A stretch of DNA of 64,000 nucleotides from Prosapia bicincta (Eukaryota; Arthropoda; Insecta; Hemiptera; Cercopidae): positions 1,083,501 to 1,147,500 of the forward strand of contig JBAIZL010000061.1 in assembly GCA_036971475.1 (NCBI GenBank), given 5' to 3'. Numbering within the stretch: position 1 is the stretch's first letter; every line of letters begins with the position of its first letter. Shown here one piece after another: positions 1-10,196 of the stretch. The notes beneath the pieces are model-generated. The model worked only from the letters and a program-made list of their open reading frames with translations. It ran no database searches and was not told the origin of the DNA. The position numbers were made by a program, and so were the translations under genes.

Positions 1-1240
1 TAGTCAGTAATAAACGAATAAGTTAATTTGAACAACCGGGAGTGTAGTGCCGACAATTAAGTGAAATTAAATAACTAAAAATGCTAGCTAGTGAACCAGA
101 CCACCTACAACCACCATTGACGTTTCTAAATACACGAGTAAAGTGTAGAAAACTAAATAGTGCAATAATAAACCATAAAACTGTATTAAGACAAAATTTA
201 GAACGGAATGAAATAAAATTGATATTTAGAAATTAAAAGAACGATAAGGGGCCATCAGGCAAGATGAATCATGCAGCCGAGTAACAAACGTCGACAAGAA
301 GTCAGGCCAATAAAATCGTATGACCCAACGGCTGGAGGAGGAAGTTACGAGCAAGAATATAAACGGTAACGCACGGCTTTGTCGAGGAGTCCGAAAAATT
401 TAAACTTTAAGAAGTGCCAAAGGAAACTATGCCGGTTTGTAGCTAGGCAAAGCGGTCGACGGGGATTCGGCAATCGCTACTTCCATTTCGCGTAAAATGT
501 AACTCAATCGCTATGACGTACCAAGGTGTTGCTGTCCAAGAACTCCAAAGGATCCAGGGAGAAGAAATACGACATCCACATCAACAAGATCCAAGTACCA
601 GGAACCAGGAATGACAAGAAGTGACGACTTGGGCAAGTTATTTTTTTTAAAAGTCATATTTATCAGTTAAAATTTTAATCAACTTTTTAGAAATAACTAA
701 GTTAAATTTTTATTAATAACTAAATAATTAATGGCTTCACTCTTAATAAACTTGTTAAATAATATATAAAAAAGTAAAACATTTTTCTAATATCTAATAT
801 GTCATATTTGAATTGTGTAAAGTAGTTACATTAAATGAATTAAGTCAGTTTTCTAAAAAGGAAAAATGTTCATATATAAATTCTTCAAAGTTCATTTTAA
901 AGTCTCTAGACCAGCTTAATCAGAAAGGAACCAACGAAAGAATAGTTAAGTAAATTTTTATAGTGGTTTCGACTATAAACTTGGTCGTTTTCAATAACAT
1001 AAAAAAAAATATTTATTAAAAAAGTTTAAATAATTTAGAATATTAAATAATATAAATAAATTCAAGTAATTGTTGTAAATGATTTTGAAATATTTAACTA
1101 ATTATTAGTGTCTCGAAACGTTATGATAACACTTAAGCTAAATTATTTCCAAATTTAAAATTTATGGAAACAATCAAAATATGATATACTGTGAAATTAA
1201 AAATAAAATCTTAATTTATTTTTCAAGAAATAAATTGTAA
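1..1240. other. No gene recognised; GC-richer first 640 bases then AT-rich DNA
   Basis: The first ~640 bases are less AT-rich than what follows and contain no long reading frame. They could be the edge of a repeat or an untranslated retroelement segment extending off the window. From ~640 to 1240 the DNA is very AT-rich with no coding signal. Confidence 0.4.
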
Positions 1241-1545
1241 ATTAATCATATAAATTAAATATAAGTAAAAACCTTTTGTTTAATTAAATACCATATGTAA
1301 GGCTAAATATTGTTTGCATATTGATAAAAGCAGGAGAAATCCATGAGCAAAAAATTATGTTAAATTTTATTATTCTCTTTTATCTTCAAAAATATTAAAT
1401 TAATCATATAAATTAAATATATGTAAAAAACCTTTATTTAATTAAATACAAAGGCTAAATATTGTTTGCATATTGATAAATGCAGGAGAAATCAATAAGT
1501 GAAAAATTATGCTACATTTTATTATTTTCTTTTATCATTAAAACT
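1241..1545. repeat. Tandem duplication, ~158-bp unit, two copies
   Basis: A unit beginning ATTAATCATATAAATTAAAT at 1241 recurs at 1399. Both copies contain a shared GGCTAAATATTGTTTGCATA segment followed by GCAGGAGAAATC. They differ by small indels and substitutions, so the duplication is not very recent. Confidence 0.8.
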
Positions 1546-1942
1546 AATATACACAATCTTCTTAATTTATTAAAAAATATCTTGTATTAATAAATAAATA
1601 AAAACCTAAGTTTTTCCAACTATTAAATTAAATGTGGCACTGTTAAATACCAAGAGTGGTTAAATTCATAATACAGTAAATTCAATAAAATAGAACCTAA
1701 TGTTACAACAGGAGAGTAACTCATGAAAGTAAATTATTTTAAATATTTGAGCTATATCAAAAGATAGTTGGTTTTTAAATCAAAGTCCAAAGACAAGTTC
1801 CACTGGCAAATGCTGCTTCAGTGAATCACAGGAGCCTATAAAAATGTAAAATTAAGCAGGATCAAATTTTGCACGGGCCAACCTGGATGACCTGATAATA
1901 ATAGCACATGGTAAGATATAATGTATGTGATGATTGTTAATG

Positions 1943-1944
<2 letters not shown>

Positions 1945-2011
<67 letters not shown>
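1945..2011. repeat. (TA)n microsatellite
   Basis: An uninterrupted TA dinucleotide run of about 67 bases. Confidence 0.97.
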
Positions 2012-2014
<3 letters not shown>

Positions 2015-2204
2015 GTTGACAAAATACTGACATATATGACTATATAGCCCTCAGACTATTAACCAACAGTAGGGGGTTTATAAGACCAACAAGTCAGGTC
2101 GGCGTGTCGTTGCATGTGTTTAAATGCATATTAAACAATAGGCAGGTGGTTAAGCGTTGTGCGGTGTTGTGCACGATGATGCGAGCTTAGGGGGGGGGGG
2201 TTCG

Positions 2205-2206
<2 letters not shown>

Positions 2207-2282
<76 letters not shown>
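2207..2282. repeat. (CA)n microsatellite preceded by a G run
   Basis: About 38 AC units, preceded by an 11-base G run at about 2190-2200. Confidence 0.97.
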
Positions 2283-2284
<2 letters not shown>

Positions 2285-3526
2285 ACACAGTCTTGATAAT
2301 CCAATATCAAAATATCATGGAACATTAGTACATCACGTGATAAGAATGGTTTGACATGATTTTACCGTGTTCTAAATGTTTTATTTTGTCTTTATTGGCA
2401 ATTATTTTATTATTTGAATATTTTGACACTTAATATAGGCTGCTAATTAATAGCAATGTTTATATGTCTACTTTAATAAACAAACTGAATGTAATAACCT
2501 TAATTACAAAAGTGTGTTAATTTAGTATATTATTTGCCCTAAAATTGTATCTTTCTACCTATGAAGAACATAGGAAAAATTTAACATTATCACAATCGGG
2601 GAATAGGTTGAGCCCCAGTTTTGTTTTTACTTCTGCTGTCCCTCATACTAGAAAGGGCGAGATTCCGCAGTACAAGTATATGCTTTAGAATTATCTCCAA
2701 GATTCCCGTAAACTTTATTGCTGCCTGGTTTTATGAGTTTTTCGACAACCAGGGAGAAGTGTAAACTACTAATAGAAAGAAGCAGGGCTAAAATCTCGTG
2801 TCACTAAGTCGATAATTATGTAACATATTCTTAACATAACCTTTAACATTTCATTTATTCTTAGATATTTTAAATTAACTCTAATGTTCTATTTAAAAGT
2901 TATAGAACTCTAAAAATTTAAAAAGAAACATAACTTTTTTTATTATTACAATAAATTAACAATTTTATTAAAAAACATATTTTTTTTAAGTTCCTCCCAT
3001 TTATTCTGAGAGACGTTCACCCATCTAAGTCTAGGACGTCCTTCTGCTCTCACAAGCAGCCGCACAGGATCAAGCTATCTGGCGAAATTTCATATGGAGG
3101 AGGTCAAGCTCCCCATTGGACTGAAACGACATGAAAGTAGAATTAAAATTTTTACAACATATATTAAAAAAAAAATTCTACTCTTAAATTTAATAAGGCT
3201 CATTTAGGTAGCCCTACTTTAAGTAGACTCTTTTCATTGACGTAATTAAAAGAAATGGTTTAAGTGAGTAGCATGTGAGTAAATTATAATACTATGTTTA
3301 TGTAACATGTGTTATAAACTAATATAATTCTACTTAGACAAACATTCTAACTTACTGCTATTGTTCACTAGATGGCAGTAGTGTATAGATAATGAGAGTA
3401 ACGTTCCCTACAAGGCAATAAAATCAGCTTTATTATGACGTCATACACTATCAGATAGTTTAAACAAATCTACGATATTTCGCAATGTTTAGGGTATTGC
3501 ACTTAAAAGTGTTTTCAATATAATCT
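2283..3526. other. AT-rich region without a recognisable gene
   Basis: No coding signal seen. On the minus strand a possible AATAAA polyadenylation signal (TTTATT on the plus strand near 3430) lies about 100 bases beyond the stop of the candidate exon at 3527-3683. Confidence 0.4.
3364..3380 (+). promoter_or_regulatory. CTCF-like core motif
   Basis: The sequence TCACTAGATGGCAGTA matches the CTCF core pattern (CCACNAGRKGGCAGTR-like) at all but the first position. It is a motif match only. Such sites also occur inside dispersed repeats, so occupancy is unproven. Confidence 0.35.
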
Positions 3527-3683
3527 CTAAACAATATCCTGGTTCAAATGAACCACCATGATTGGGACTCGGAAATATTCGGGACAAATATCGTTGGGTT
3601 TAGAATAGTTACACACTTCCCTGAGAATTTCTAAGCAATGACACCACATCCAACCGTTTAACTCACGTCTAAACTTATAAATT
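3527..3683 (-). CDS. Candidate terminal coding exon of an unidentified host gene
   Basis: On the minus strand a strong splice acceptor (pyrimidine-rich tract ending ACGCAG) is followed at 3683 by an open frame. It uses one nucleotide to complete a split codon, then 51 codons and a TAG stop at 3527. The residues look protein-like (Cys/Trp-containing, e.g. WMWCHCLEIL and CPEYFRVPIM) but I do not recognise the family. Its entry phase fits the exit phase of the exon at 27340-27490 on the same strand, so the two could belong to one gene with a ~23.7-kb intron full of transposons. A minus-strand AATAAA lies about 100 bases downstream. It could still be a chance open frame. Confidence 0.4.
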
Positions 3684-4562
3684 CTGCGTAATAGGAAATT
3701 ATACCTAAAACCCACAGTAGCTTTGCAAAAAGAAAAACAATTACATTATCATTATTTCGTTGATTCCTGAAATAGTAGTAATGTTAAAAATGTTTTTAAA
3801 AATAAATCCCGTCGTTTAATATTAAAACTCAAATATTATAGGCTATAGTTACGTCATAGTTTCTTATTTACAATTATACTCAATAAATATGCTGGCTATA
3901 GGTTCATAATATTACATAGCTTGGGGGATGATCTAGAATTAGTAAAACATATTTAATATTTATTATTAATTTTTAAATTTAAATGGCAGAATATCTGAAA
4001 TAAACAAAATTAAAACATATCGACATTCTACTTAGAAAAATTTTAAAAATAATAAATGCATGACTTTTTACTTCCATTTCTTAATTTTATTAAACTCCAC
4101 ACATTAATGATTAATACCCTGTCCCTTGGAAAAATTAGTTCAAATCATAACATATGTTTGACAATTGATAATAATTATTTTAAATTCAAAAAAATACAGT
4201 TATGTTTCAACCGTTAAAAATTTAAATAGACACTAAACCATCCTTTCTTACTTGAGTTATATCATATTATTATTATTACGAAGCATTTCTTTAAACTGCA
4301 ACATTTTGTTCCCTCGAAAAGCAATTTAACGCATGGAATATTTTCAAATGCAAGGCGTTATTCTTGGAAACTTGCTTTCAAGCACAATATGCTAACCCAT
4401 ATAATTACCATACAGCTTACGTCAACAAAATACTATTTTATTTCTTTAACGCTAGGTTTAGATTAGTGCTTATATCTAAAATTCAGAAATTGATTTTCTA
4501 TATAGATTTAATCACATTAGGTTTTTATAAATTAATATTTAATAAATAATACTATTTATTGT
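3684..4562. other. AT-rich region, nothing recognised
   Basis: No open frame with coding character, repeat or motif that I can name. Confidence 0.4.
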
Positions 4563-4746
4563 AATCCAAAATGTAATAAAAACTGTACAACCAAAATATA
4601 TTATCCTTAAAAATTACTTTAACAATTAATTATAAGACACATTGAAATCAGAAACAAAACAGCTATTATGAACCCTTTCCAGATTTCAGCATTTGCGGAA
4701 GCTAACCGAAACTTTTAATTTGGTTTTATTTTCATTTAATTTAATG
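4563..4746 (+). repeat. Direct repeat flanking the Penelope array, left copy
   Basis: This ~185-bp segment matches 10011-10196 in the same orientation. Shared blocks include AATCCAAAATG, GTACAACCAAAATATATTAT and GCTATTATGAACCCTTTCCA. The copies are clearly more diverged than the two PLE copies they enclose. Confidence 0.85.
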
Positions 4747-4770
4747 CTTATTCAAAATTTAAAACAACTT

Positions 4771-4798
4771 AATATATATATATTAAATAAATAAATAA

Positions 4799-4838
<40 letters not shown>
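4771..4838. repeat. (TA)n microsatellite abutting the PLE tail
   Basis: A TA run with an internal AAAT tract directly adjoins the 3' end of PLE copy 1. PLE tails in this window repeatedly end in (TA)n. Confidence 0.95.
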
Positions 4839-4842
<4 letters not shown>

Positions 4843-4917
4843 TATGGTGATATGTTTTCTTGTATATATAGTTAATAAATTTAAAATTTTTCAAACACAA
4901 GAATACTTTTAATGAAT

Positions 4918-4975
4918 ATATTTATTCAAAGCTTTTCACCGATAAAAAAGTATCAGCATCTTCAGGAAAAATAAT
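4918..4975 (-). ncRNA. Hammerhead-ribozyme-like motif in PLE copy 1 tail
   Basis: The minus strand reads CTGAAGA (core CUGANGA), then a stem II hairpin GCTGAT/ATCGGT, GAAA, a 2-bp stem III (AA/UU) with loop GC, a cleavage-site U, then GAA that pairs with TTC just 5' of the core as stem I. One unpaired U sits between the core and stem II. Hammerheads with very short stem III are known from Penelope-like elements. The fold is read by eye and activity is not shown. Confidence 0.6.
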
Positions 4976-5048
4976 TATCTAATAAAATACTTTTACAAAA
5001 TTAAATCATATGTACTACAAAGAATCATATGTTTATAATTATTGCACT

Positions 5049-6545
5049 TTATGTAAATTTTTCTATAACATCAATGACTTTATAAATAGTTTGGTGCCTT
5101 GATCTCACTTGAATTTGTTCATCAATTAATTTGTCTTTAACTTTATGCTTATGAATTTCCAATGTTTCAAATATATTCATTTTTAATCCTTTATTTAATT
5201 CTTTTATTAATTTCATATTTTCTATTTCCGGAAACTCATGTCCATTATTAATACAATGCGTAGCTAAATTGGATTTGTATATGTTTGGTTTGATATAAGC
5301 GTTTAAGTGTTCTTTGTATCTTCCTTTTAATTTCTTTTTTGTTTGTCCTACATATAATTTATTACAAGTTTGACATTTTATATTACATACTCCATTTCTT
5401 TCGTGCATATTATTTTGATTTTTGTTATTGTTTATTAAATTTGTAATTTTATTATCGGTTTTATATGTAATTTGTAAATTTGTTTCTTTAAATAATCTTG
5501 TAATTTTATTTATTTCATTACCAGTGTGTGTAAAAGTTGTGCAAATATTTTCTCTCTTATTAGGTACAAAATTATTTTCGAGTTTCTGTTTTTTTATTAT
5601 ATTATTATTTAATTTATCTATAGTTTTTCTTTTATATCCATTTTCTAAGCCAATTTGATATATTATATTTTTCTCCTTTATTTGATCATTTAAACTCATT
5701 GGTATTTTGTGCATTCTATGTAGTAAATTATAAAGCGCTGCCATTTTTTGGTTGTATGGATGGTTTGAATAATTGGGTATTATTTGATTTGTCTGCGTTG
5801 GTTTTCTATATATATTACATTCAAATGATTCTTTATTTCTAGTAATTGTAATATCTAAATAATTTATTTTATTTTTTATTTCAAATTCATGAGTAAATTT
5901 TATATTTTCGTGTATATTATTTATACATTTTAATATTTTGTCAATGTTTGAACCATTATTATTTGATATGTATAATCCATCATCTACATATCTAAACCAG
6001 TGTCCATTTTGATCATATGTTTTAATAATCTTATCTATATCAATGTCTATATTTTGTAAAAATATTTCCGATAATATGCTGGACATTGGAGAGCCCATTG
6101 TTAATCCATCCTTTTGTTTATAAATTTTATTATTATATAAAAAATAATTTTGATTTAATATGATTTTTAATGTATTTATTATTTTTTGTGTTAATGTGTT
6201 ATCTTTTTCAAATGTGTCTATATTATTTTTTATTATTTCAAGCGTTTTCATTATAGGTATGTTATTATACATGTTAGTAACATCAAATGATATTAATTTT
6301 GTATTATTATCAATTTTAATATCTTTTAATTTTTCAATAAGTTCAATCGAGTTTTTTATATTATGAGCATTATTTAATTTTACCTTATCTTTAAGTAATA
6401 AAGCCAAATATTTTGAAATTTTATAAGAAGGAGCTGTTGTAAAATTAACTAATGGCCTAATTGGTTTATCTTCTTTGTGCAATTTAATTAGTCCATTTAA
6501 TCTTGGAATTTTAGGATTCTCATTTATGTAATTATTAGTATATTT
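5049..6545 (-). CDS. Penelope-like reverse transcriptase / GIY-YIG endonuclease, copy 1
   Basis: The open frame has 498 codons after the upstream stop at 6546-6548; no ATG start is evident because it is the 3' part of a broken longer ORF. RT motifs appear in order: FDVTNMY (motif A), GLTMGSPMSS (motif B), RYVDDG (catalytic YVDD) and NYLDITI. The C-terminal part carries a Cys-rich lead-in (CNIKCQTC) and LYVGQTKKKLKGRYKEH, the GIY-YIG nuclease core, then THCINNGHEF. This RT plus GIY-YIG order defines EN+ Penelope-like elements, which prime reverse transcription at nicked target DNA. The protein is nearly identical to the copy at 7734-9167. Confidence 0.93.
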   Translation of the reverse strand, partial: KYTNNYINENPKIPRLNGLIKLHKEDKPIRPLVNFTTAPSYKISKYLALLLKDKVKLNNAHNIKNSIELIEKLKDIKIDNNTKLISFDVTNMYNNIPIMKTLEIIKNNIDTFEKDNTLTQKIINTLKIILNQNYFLYNNKIYKQKDGLTMGSPMSSILSEIFLQNIDIDIDKIIKTYDQNGHWFRYVDDGLYISNNNGSNIDKILKCINNIHENIKFTHEFEIKNKINYLDITITRNKESFECNIYRKPTQTNQIIPNYSNHPYNQKMAALYNLLHRMHKIPMSLNDQIKEKNIIYQIGLENGYKRKTIDKLNNNIIKKQKLENNFVPNKRENICTTFTHTGNEINKITRLFKETNLQITYKTDNKITNLINNNKNQNNMHERNGVCNIKCQTCNKLYVGQTKKKLKGRYKEHLNAYIKPNIYKSNLATHCINNGHEFPEIENMKLIKELNKGLKMNIFETLEIHKHKVKDKLIDEQIQVRSRHQTIYKVIDVIEKFT

Positions 6546-6548
6546 TTA

Positions 6549-6732
6549 ATTAAATAATTTAGATGATGTTTTTATTATATTTTTTATTTCATTTTGATAT
6601 TTGTCTGTGGGATCTTTATTTATTTCTGTATATTGGTTTTTAGATATATAATTTTCAGTTTTATTTATATGTTCTTGTTTATCAATAATAACTACAGCAT
6701 TACCTTTATCAGCTTTTGTCAAAATGAGATCA
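6549..6732 (-). pseudogene. Broken linker with PLE RT1 motif, copy 1
   Basis: On the minus strand the motif LTKADKGNAVVIID, typical of the N-terminal RT1 region of PLEs, lies in the +1 frame relative to the N-terminal ORF and ends in an in-frame TAA at 6546-6548. In copy 2 that codon is CAA, but copy 2 has a separate frameshift nearby. A single ancestral ORF has therefore been broken. Confidence 0.8.
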
Positions 6733-7488
6733 TTAGTTTTTTAATTTTTGTTTAATTTGATGAATTTGCGAGTATTGTTTTATGTGTGTATGATTAGTTT
6801 TCTTATTTTTAATTAACTTTATTATTTCATGTGATGTTTTTATTCGCATATTTTCTTGTTCCTCTACTTTTAGTTTATTGATCGCCAATTCAGTATCTAT
6901 TATTATTGTATCAATATTTCTTTTTATATCTTTTTTAAGGTTGACTTTATTATTATTTTCTAAAATTTTTATTTCATTTTGACTGAATTTAGTATTTGTT
7001 AAATTAACGAAATTGGGGTGAAACTTATGATGTTGTATGATTACTTCATTATTTTTATCTTTGTTCATTTTTAATATATCTAGTTTTTTGGTTAGAGTGT
7101 TCATTCTTCTTTGTCTATATTTAAACAAAAAGATATTAATTTTATTAAATTTTTCTTCCCATTTTGTTTTATCCATAAAAAATGCTAGTTTTAAATGTAA
7201 TTTATAAATTTCAAAAGTTATTTCATTTTGTTTCTTATATAAAAATTTGATTTCATTTCTAACCCACAGAATTTCAGCTTGTTTACATGTTTTTTGTGCT
7301 ACATTACTTTTATTTTTAATATTAATTCGTGCATATTTAGGAACAATATTATTAATAACACATTGTTTGTTAAAAAATATATTACAATTAGTTTTCATTA
7401 ATTGAATTTTACGTTTCTGATATAAATTTAAATCTTTTGTTAAAGATGGATTACTAATAGAACTAACCTCTGTAGAGCACATATTCAC
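6733..7488 (-). CDS. Penelope-like element N-terminal ORF, copy 1
   Basis: A lysine- and asparagine-rich frame of about 250 codons immediately precedes the RT1 motif. It is the N-terminal part of the PLE polyprotein, for which no precise function is established. The likely start is the ATG at codon 3 of the open frame. It ends at a TAA beside a run of six A residues (minus strand), after which the RT continues in another frame. Copy 2 keeps only the C-terminal third. Confidence 0.75.
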   Translation of the reverse strand: MNMCSTEVSSISNPSLTKDLNLYQKRKIQLMKTNCNIFFNKQCVINNIVPKYARINIKNKSNVAQKTCKQAEILWVRNEIKFLYKKQNEITFEIYKLHLKLAFFMDKTKWEEKFNKINIFLFKYRQRRMNTLTKKLDILKMNKDKNNEVIIQHHKFHPNFVNLTNTKFSQNEIKILENNNKVNLKKDIKRNIDTIIIDTELAINKLKVEEQENMRIKTSHEIIKLIKNKKTNHTHIKQYSQIHQIKQKLKN

Positions 7489-7604
7489 AACACCAGTAGC
7501 CTAGTAAGGCAATATAATATATTAAATATGGTGATATGTTTTCTTGTATATTTAGTTAATAAATTTAAAATATTTCAAACACAAGAATACTTTTAATGAA
7601 TATA

Positions 7605-7660
7605 TTTATTCAAAGCTTTTCGCCGATAAAAAAAGTATCAGCATCTTCAGGAAAAATAAT
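7605..7660 (-). ncRNA. Hammerhead-ribozyme-like motif in PLE copy 2 tail
   Basis: Same fold as in copy 1, but the stem II closing pair is G-C (GCTGAT/ATCGGC) instead of G-U. It lies at the junction of the two tandem copies, where self-cleavage would release unit-length RNA from a read-through transcript. Confidence 0.6.
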
Positions 7661-7733
7661 TATCTAATAAAATACTTTTACAAAATTAAATCATATGTAC
7701 TACAAAGAATCATATGTTTATAATTATTGCACT

Positions 7734-9167
7734 TTATGTAAATTTTTCTATAACATCAATGACTTTATAAATAGTTTGGTGCCTTGATCTCACTTGAATT
7801 TGTTCATCAATTAATTTGTCTTTAACTTTATGCTTATAAATTTCCAATGTTTCAAATATATTCATTTTCAATCCTTTATTTAATTCTTTTATTAATTTCA
7901 TATTTTCTATTTCCGGAAACTCATGTCCATTATTAATACAATGCGTAGCTAAATTGGATTTGTATATGTTTGGTTTGATATAAGCGTTTAAATGTTCTTT
8001 GTATCTTTCTTTTGATTTCTTTTTTGTTTGTCCTACATATAATTTATTACAAGTTTGACATTTTATATTATATACTCCATTTCTTTCGTGCATATTATTT
8101 TGATTTTTGTTATTGTTTATTAAATTTGTAATTTTATTATCGGTTTTATATGTAACTTGTAAATTTGTTTCTTTAAATAATCTTGTAATTTTATTTATTT
8201 CATTACCAGTGAATGTAAAAGTTGTCCAAATATTTTCTCTCTTATTAGGTACAAAATTATTTTCGAGTTTCTGTTTTCTTATTATATTATTATTTAATTT
8301 ATCTATAGTTTTTCTTTTATATCCATTTTCTAAGCCAATTTGATATATTATATTTTTCTCCTTTATTTGATCATTTAAACTCATTGGTATTTTGTGCATT
8401 CTATGTAGTAAATTATAAAGCGCTGCCATTTTTTTGTTGTATGGATGGTTTGAATAATTGGGTATTATTTGATTTGTCTGCGTTGGTTTTCTATATATAT
8501 TACATTCAAATGATTCTTTATTTCTAGTAATTGTAATATCTAAATAATTTATTTTATTTTTTATTTCAAATTCATGAGTAAATTTTATATTTTCGTGTAT
8601 ATTATTTATACATTTTAATATTTTGTCAATGTTTGAACCATTATTATTTGATATGTATAATCCATCATCTACATATCTAAACCAGTGTCCATTTTGATCA
8701 TATGTTTTAATAATCTTATCTATATCAATGTCTATATTTTGTAAAAATATTTCCGATAATATGCTGGACATTGGAGAGCCCATTGTTAATCCATCCTTTT
8801 GTTTATAAGTTTTATTATTATATAAAAAATAATTTTGATTTAATATGATTTTTAATGTATTTATTATTTTTTGTGTTAATGTGTTATCTTTTTCAAATGT
8901 GTCTATATTATTTTTTATTATTTCAAGCGTTTTCATTATAGGTATGTTATTATACATGTTAGTAACATCAAATGATATTAATTTTGTATTATTATCAATT
9001 TTAATATCTTTTAATTTTTCAATAAGTTCAATCGAGTTTTTTATATTATGAGTATTATTTAATTTTACCTTATCTTTAAGTAATAAAGCCAAATATTTTG
9101 AAATTTTATAAGAAGGAGCTGTTGTAAAATTAACTAATGGCCTAATTGGTTTATCTTCTTTGTGCAA
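7734..9167 (-). CDS. Penelope-like reverse transcriptase / GIY-YIG endonuclease, copy 2
   Basis: 477 codons with the same RT motifs (DVTNMY, MGSPMSS, YVDD) and GIY-YIG core (LYVGQTKKKSKERYKEH) as copy 1, differing at only about a dozen residues. The frame is open further upstream without an obvious ATG. A one-base insertion near 9250 separates it from the RT1 segment. The high identity implies recent duplication or transposition. Confidence 0.92.
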   Translation of the reverse strand: MHKEDKPIRPLVNFTTAPSYKISKYLALLLKDKVKLNNTHNIKNSIELIEKLKDIKIDNNTKLISFDVTNMYNNIPIMKTLEIIKNNIDTFEKDNTLTQKIINTLKIILNQNYFLYNNKTYKQKDGLTMGSPMSSILSEIFLQNIDIDIDKIIKTYDQNGHWFRYVDDGLYISNNNGSNIDKILKCINNIHENIKFTHEFEIKNKINYLDITITRNKESFECNIYRKPTQTNQIIPNYSNHPYNKKMAALYNLLHRMHKIPMSLNDQIKEKNIIYQIGLENGYKRKTIDKLNNNIIRKQKLENNFVPNKRENIWTTFTFTGNEINKITRLFKETNLQVTYKTDNKITNLINNNKNQNNMHERNGVYNIKCQTCNKLYVGQTKKKSKERYKEHLNAYIKPNIYKSNLATHCINNGHEFPEIENMKLIKELNKGLKMNIFETLEIYKHKVKDKLIDEQIQVRSRHQTIYKVIDVIEKFT

Positions 9168-9418
9168 TTTAATTAGTCCATTTAATCTTGGAATTTTAGG
9201 ATTCTCATTTATGTAATTATTAGTATATTTTTGATTAAATAATTTAAAATGATGTTTTTATTATATTTTTTATTTCATTTTGATATTTGTCTGTGGGATC
9301 TTTATTTATTTCTGTATATTGGTTTTTAGATATATAATTTTCAGTTTTATTTATATGTTCTTGTTTATCAATAATAACTACAGCATTACCTTTATCAGCT
9401 TTTGTCAAAATGAGATCA

Positions 9419-9745
9419 TTAGTTTTTTAATTTTTGTTTAATTTGATGAATTTGCGAGTATTGTTTTATGTGTGTATGATTAGTTTTCTTATTTTTAATT
9501 AACTTTATTATTTCATGTGATGTTTTTATTCGCATATTTTCTTGTTCCTCTACTTTTAGTTTATTGATCGCCAATTCAGTATCTATTATTATTGTATCAG
9601 TATTTATTTTTATATCTTTTTTAAGGTTGACTTTATTATTATTTTCTAAAATTTTTATTTCATTTTGACTGAATTTAGTATTTGTTAAATTAACGAAATT
9701 GGGGTGAAACTTATGATGTTGTATGATTACTTCATTATTTTTATC
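9419..9745 (-). pseudogene. Truncated PLE N-terminal ORF, copy 2
   Basis: The frame from DKNNEVIIQHHKFH to the shared QIKQKLKN terminus matches the end of the copy 1 N-terminal ORF. The upstream ~150 codons are missing. Apparent extension of the frame through 9898 is only microsatellite sequence. Confidence 0.85.
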
Positions 9746-9778
9746 AGTATTCTTGTGTTTGAAATATTTGAAATTTAT

Positions 9779-9779
<1 letters not shown>
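9745..9779 (+). repeat. Inverted fragment of the PLE tail
   Basis: AGTATTCTTGTGTTTGAAAT and the following bases are the reverse complement of the tail segment at 7555-7590. They mark the 5' truncation point of copy 2. Confidence 0.85.
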
Positions 9780-9781
<2 letters not shown>

Positions 9782-9821
<40 letters not shown>

Positions 9822-9828
9822 CATACAA

Positions 9829-9897
<69 letters not shown>

Positions 9898-9898
9898 T
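9782..9898. repeat. Compound (TA)n(CA)n(TA)n(CA)n microsatellite
   Basis: Alternating TA and AC runs directly adjoin the truncated PLE. Confidence 0.96.
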
Positions 9899-10010
9899 AA
9901 AATATTTTTATCAAAACTTATTAAAAATATACAGTTTATATTATTATTTTAAGTATATTGCATATAAATTTCATTATTTCCAAGTATAACTAATTGATAA
10001 ATTTAATTTA

Positions 10011-10196
10011 AATCCAAAATGAAATGAAAATTGTACAACCAAAATATATTATTCTTAAAAATTACTTTAACAATTAATTATAAGTCACATGGAACTCAGA
10101 AACAACAACAGCTATTATGAACCCTTTCCAGATTCCACGATTGGTTTATTTAACCGAATCGTTTTAATTTGGTTTTATTTTCCTTTAATTTATTTT
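10011..10196 (+). repeat. Direct repeat flanking the Penelope array, right copy
   Basis: Partner of 4563-4746 in the same orientation. Together they bracket the whole tandem PLE array. Confidence 0.85.

Larger units (their letters stand above)
4837..7520 (-). mobile_element. Penelope-like retroelement, copy 1
   Basis: The element runs 5' to 3' on the minus strand. It has an N-terminal ORF (7488-6733), a broken segment with the PLE-type RT1 motif (6732-6549), a reverse transcriptase plus GIY-YIG endonuclease ORF (6545-5049), then a 3' tail with a hammerhead-like RNA. The tail sequence starting ATTAAATATGG at 4837 recurs at 7521, so copies 1 and 2 are joined head to tail with a 2,684-bp period, as expected for PLE tandem arrays with pseudo-LTRs. 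One in-frame stop and a frame change make this copy probably inactive. Confidence 0.93.
7521..9780 (-). mobile_element. Penelope-like retroelement, copy 2, 5'-truncated
   Basis: This is a second, nearly identical PLE directly upstream (element sense) of copy 1. Its 5' part is cut at about 9745, where the ORF is replaced by a short inverted copy of the element's own tail followed by a microsatellite cluster. Inverted tail fragments at the 5' end are a known trait of PLE insertions. Confidence 0.92.

Noticed and set aside
5422..6366. Plus-strand hydrophobic open frames within the PLE
   Set aside because: They are shadows of the minus-strand RT-endonuclease gene and recur identically at 8107-9051.
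6725..6745. Programmed -1 frameshift at A AAA AAC before the PLE RT
   Set aside because: The heptamer is present in frame, but RT1 continues in the +1 frame; the -1 frame hits a stop within six codons.
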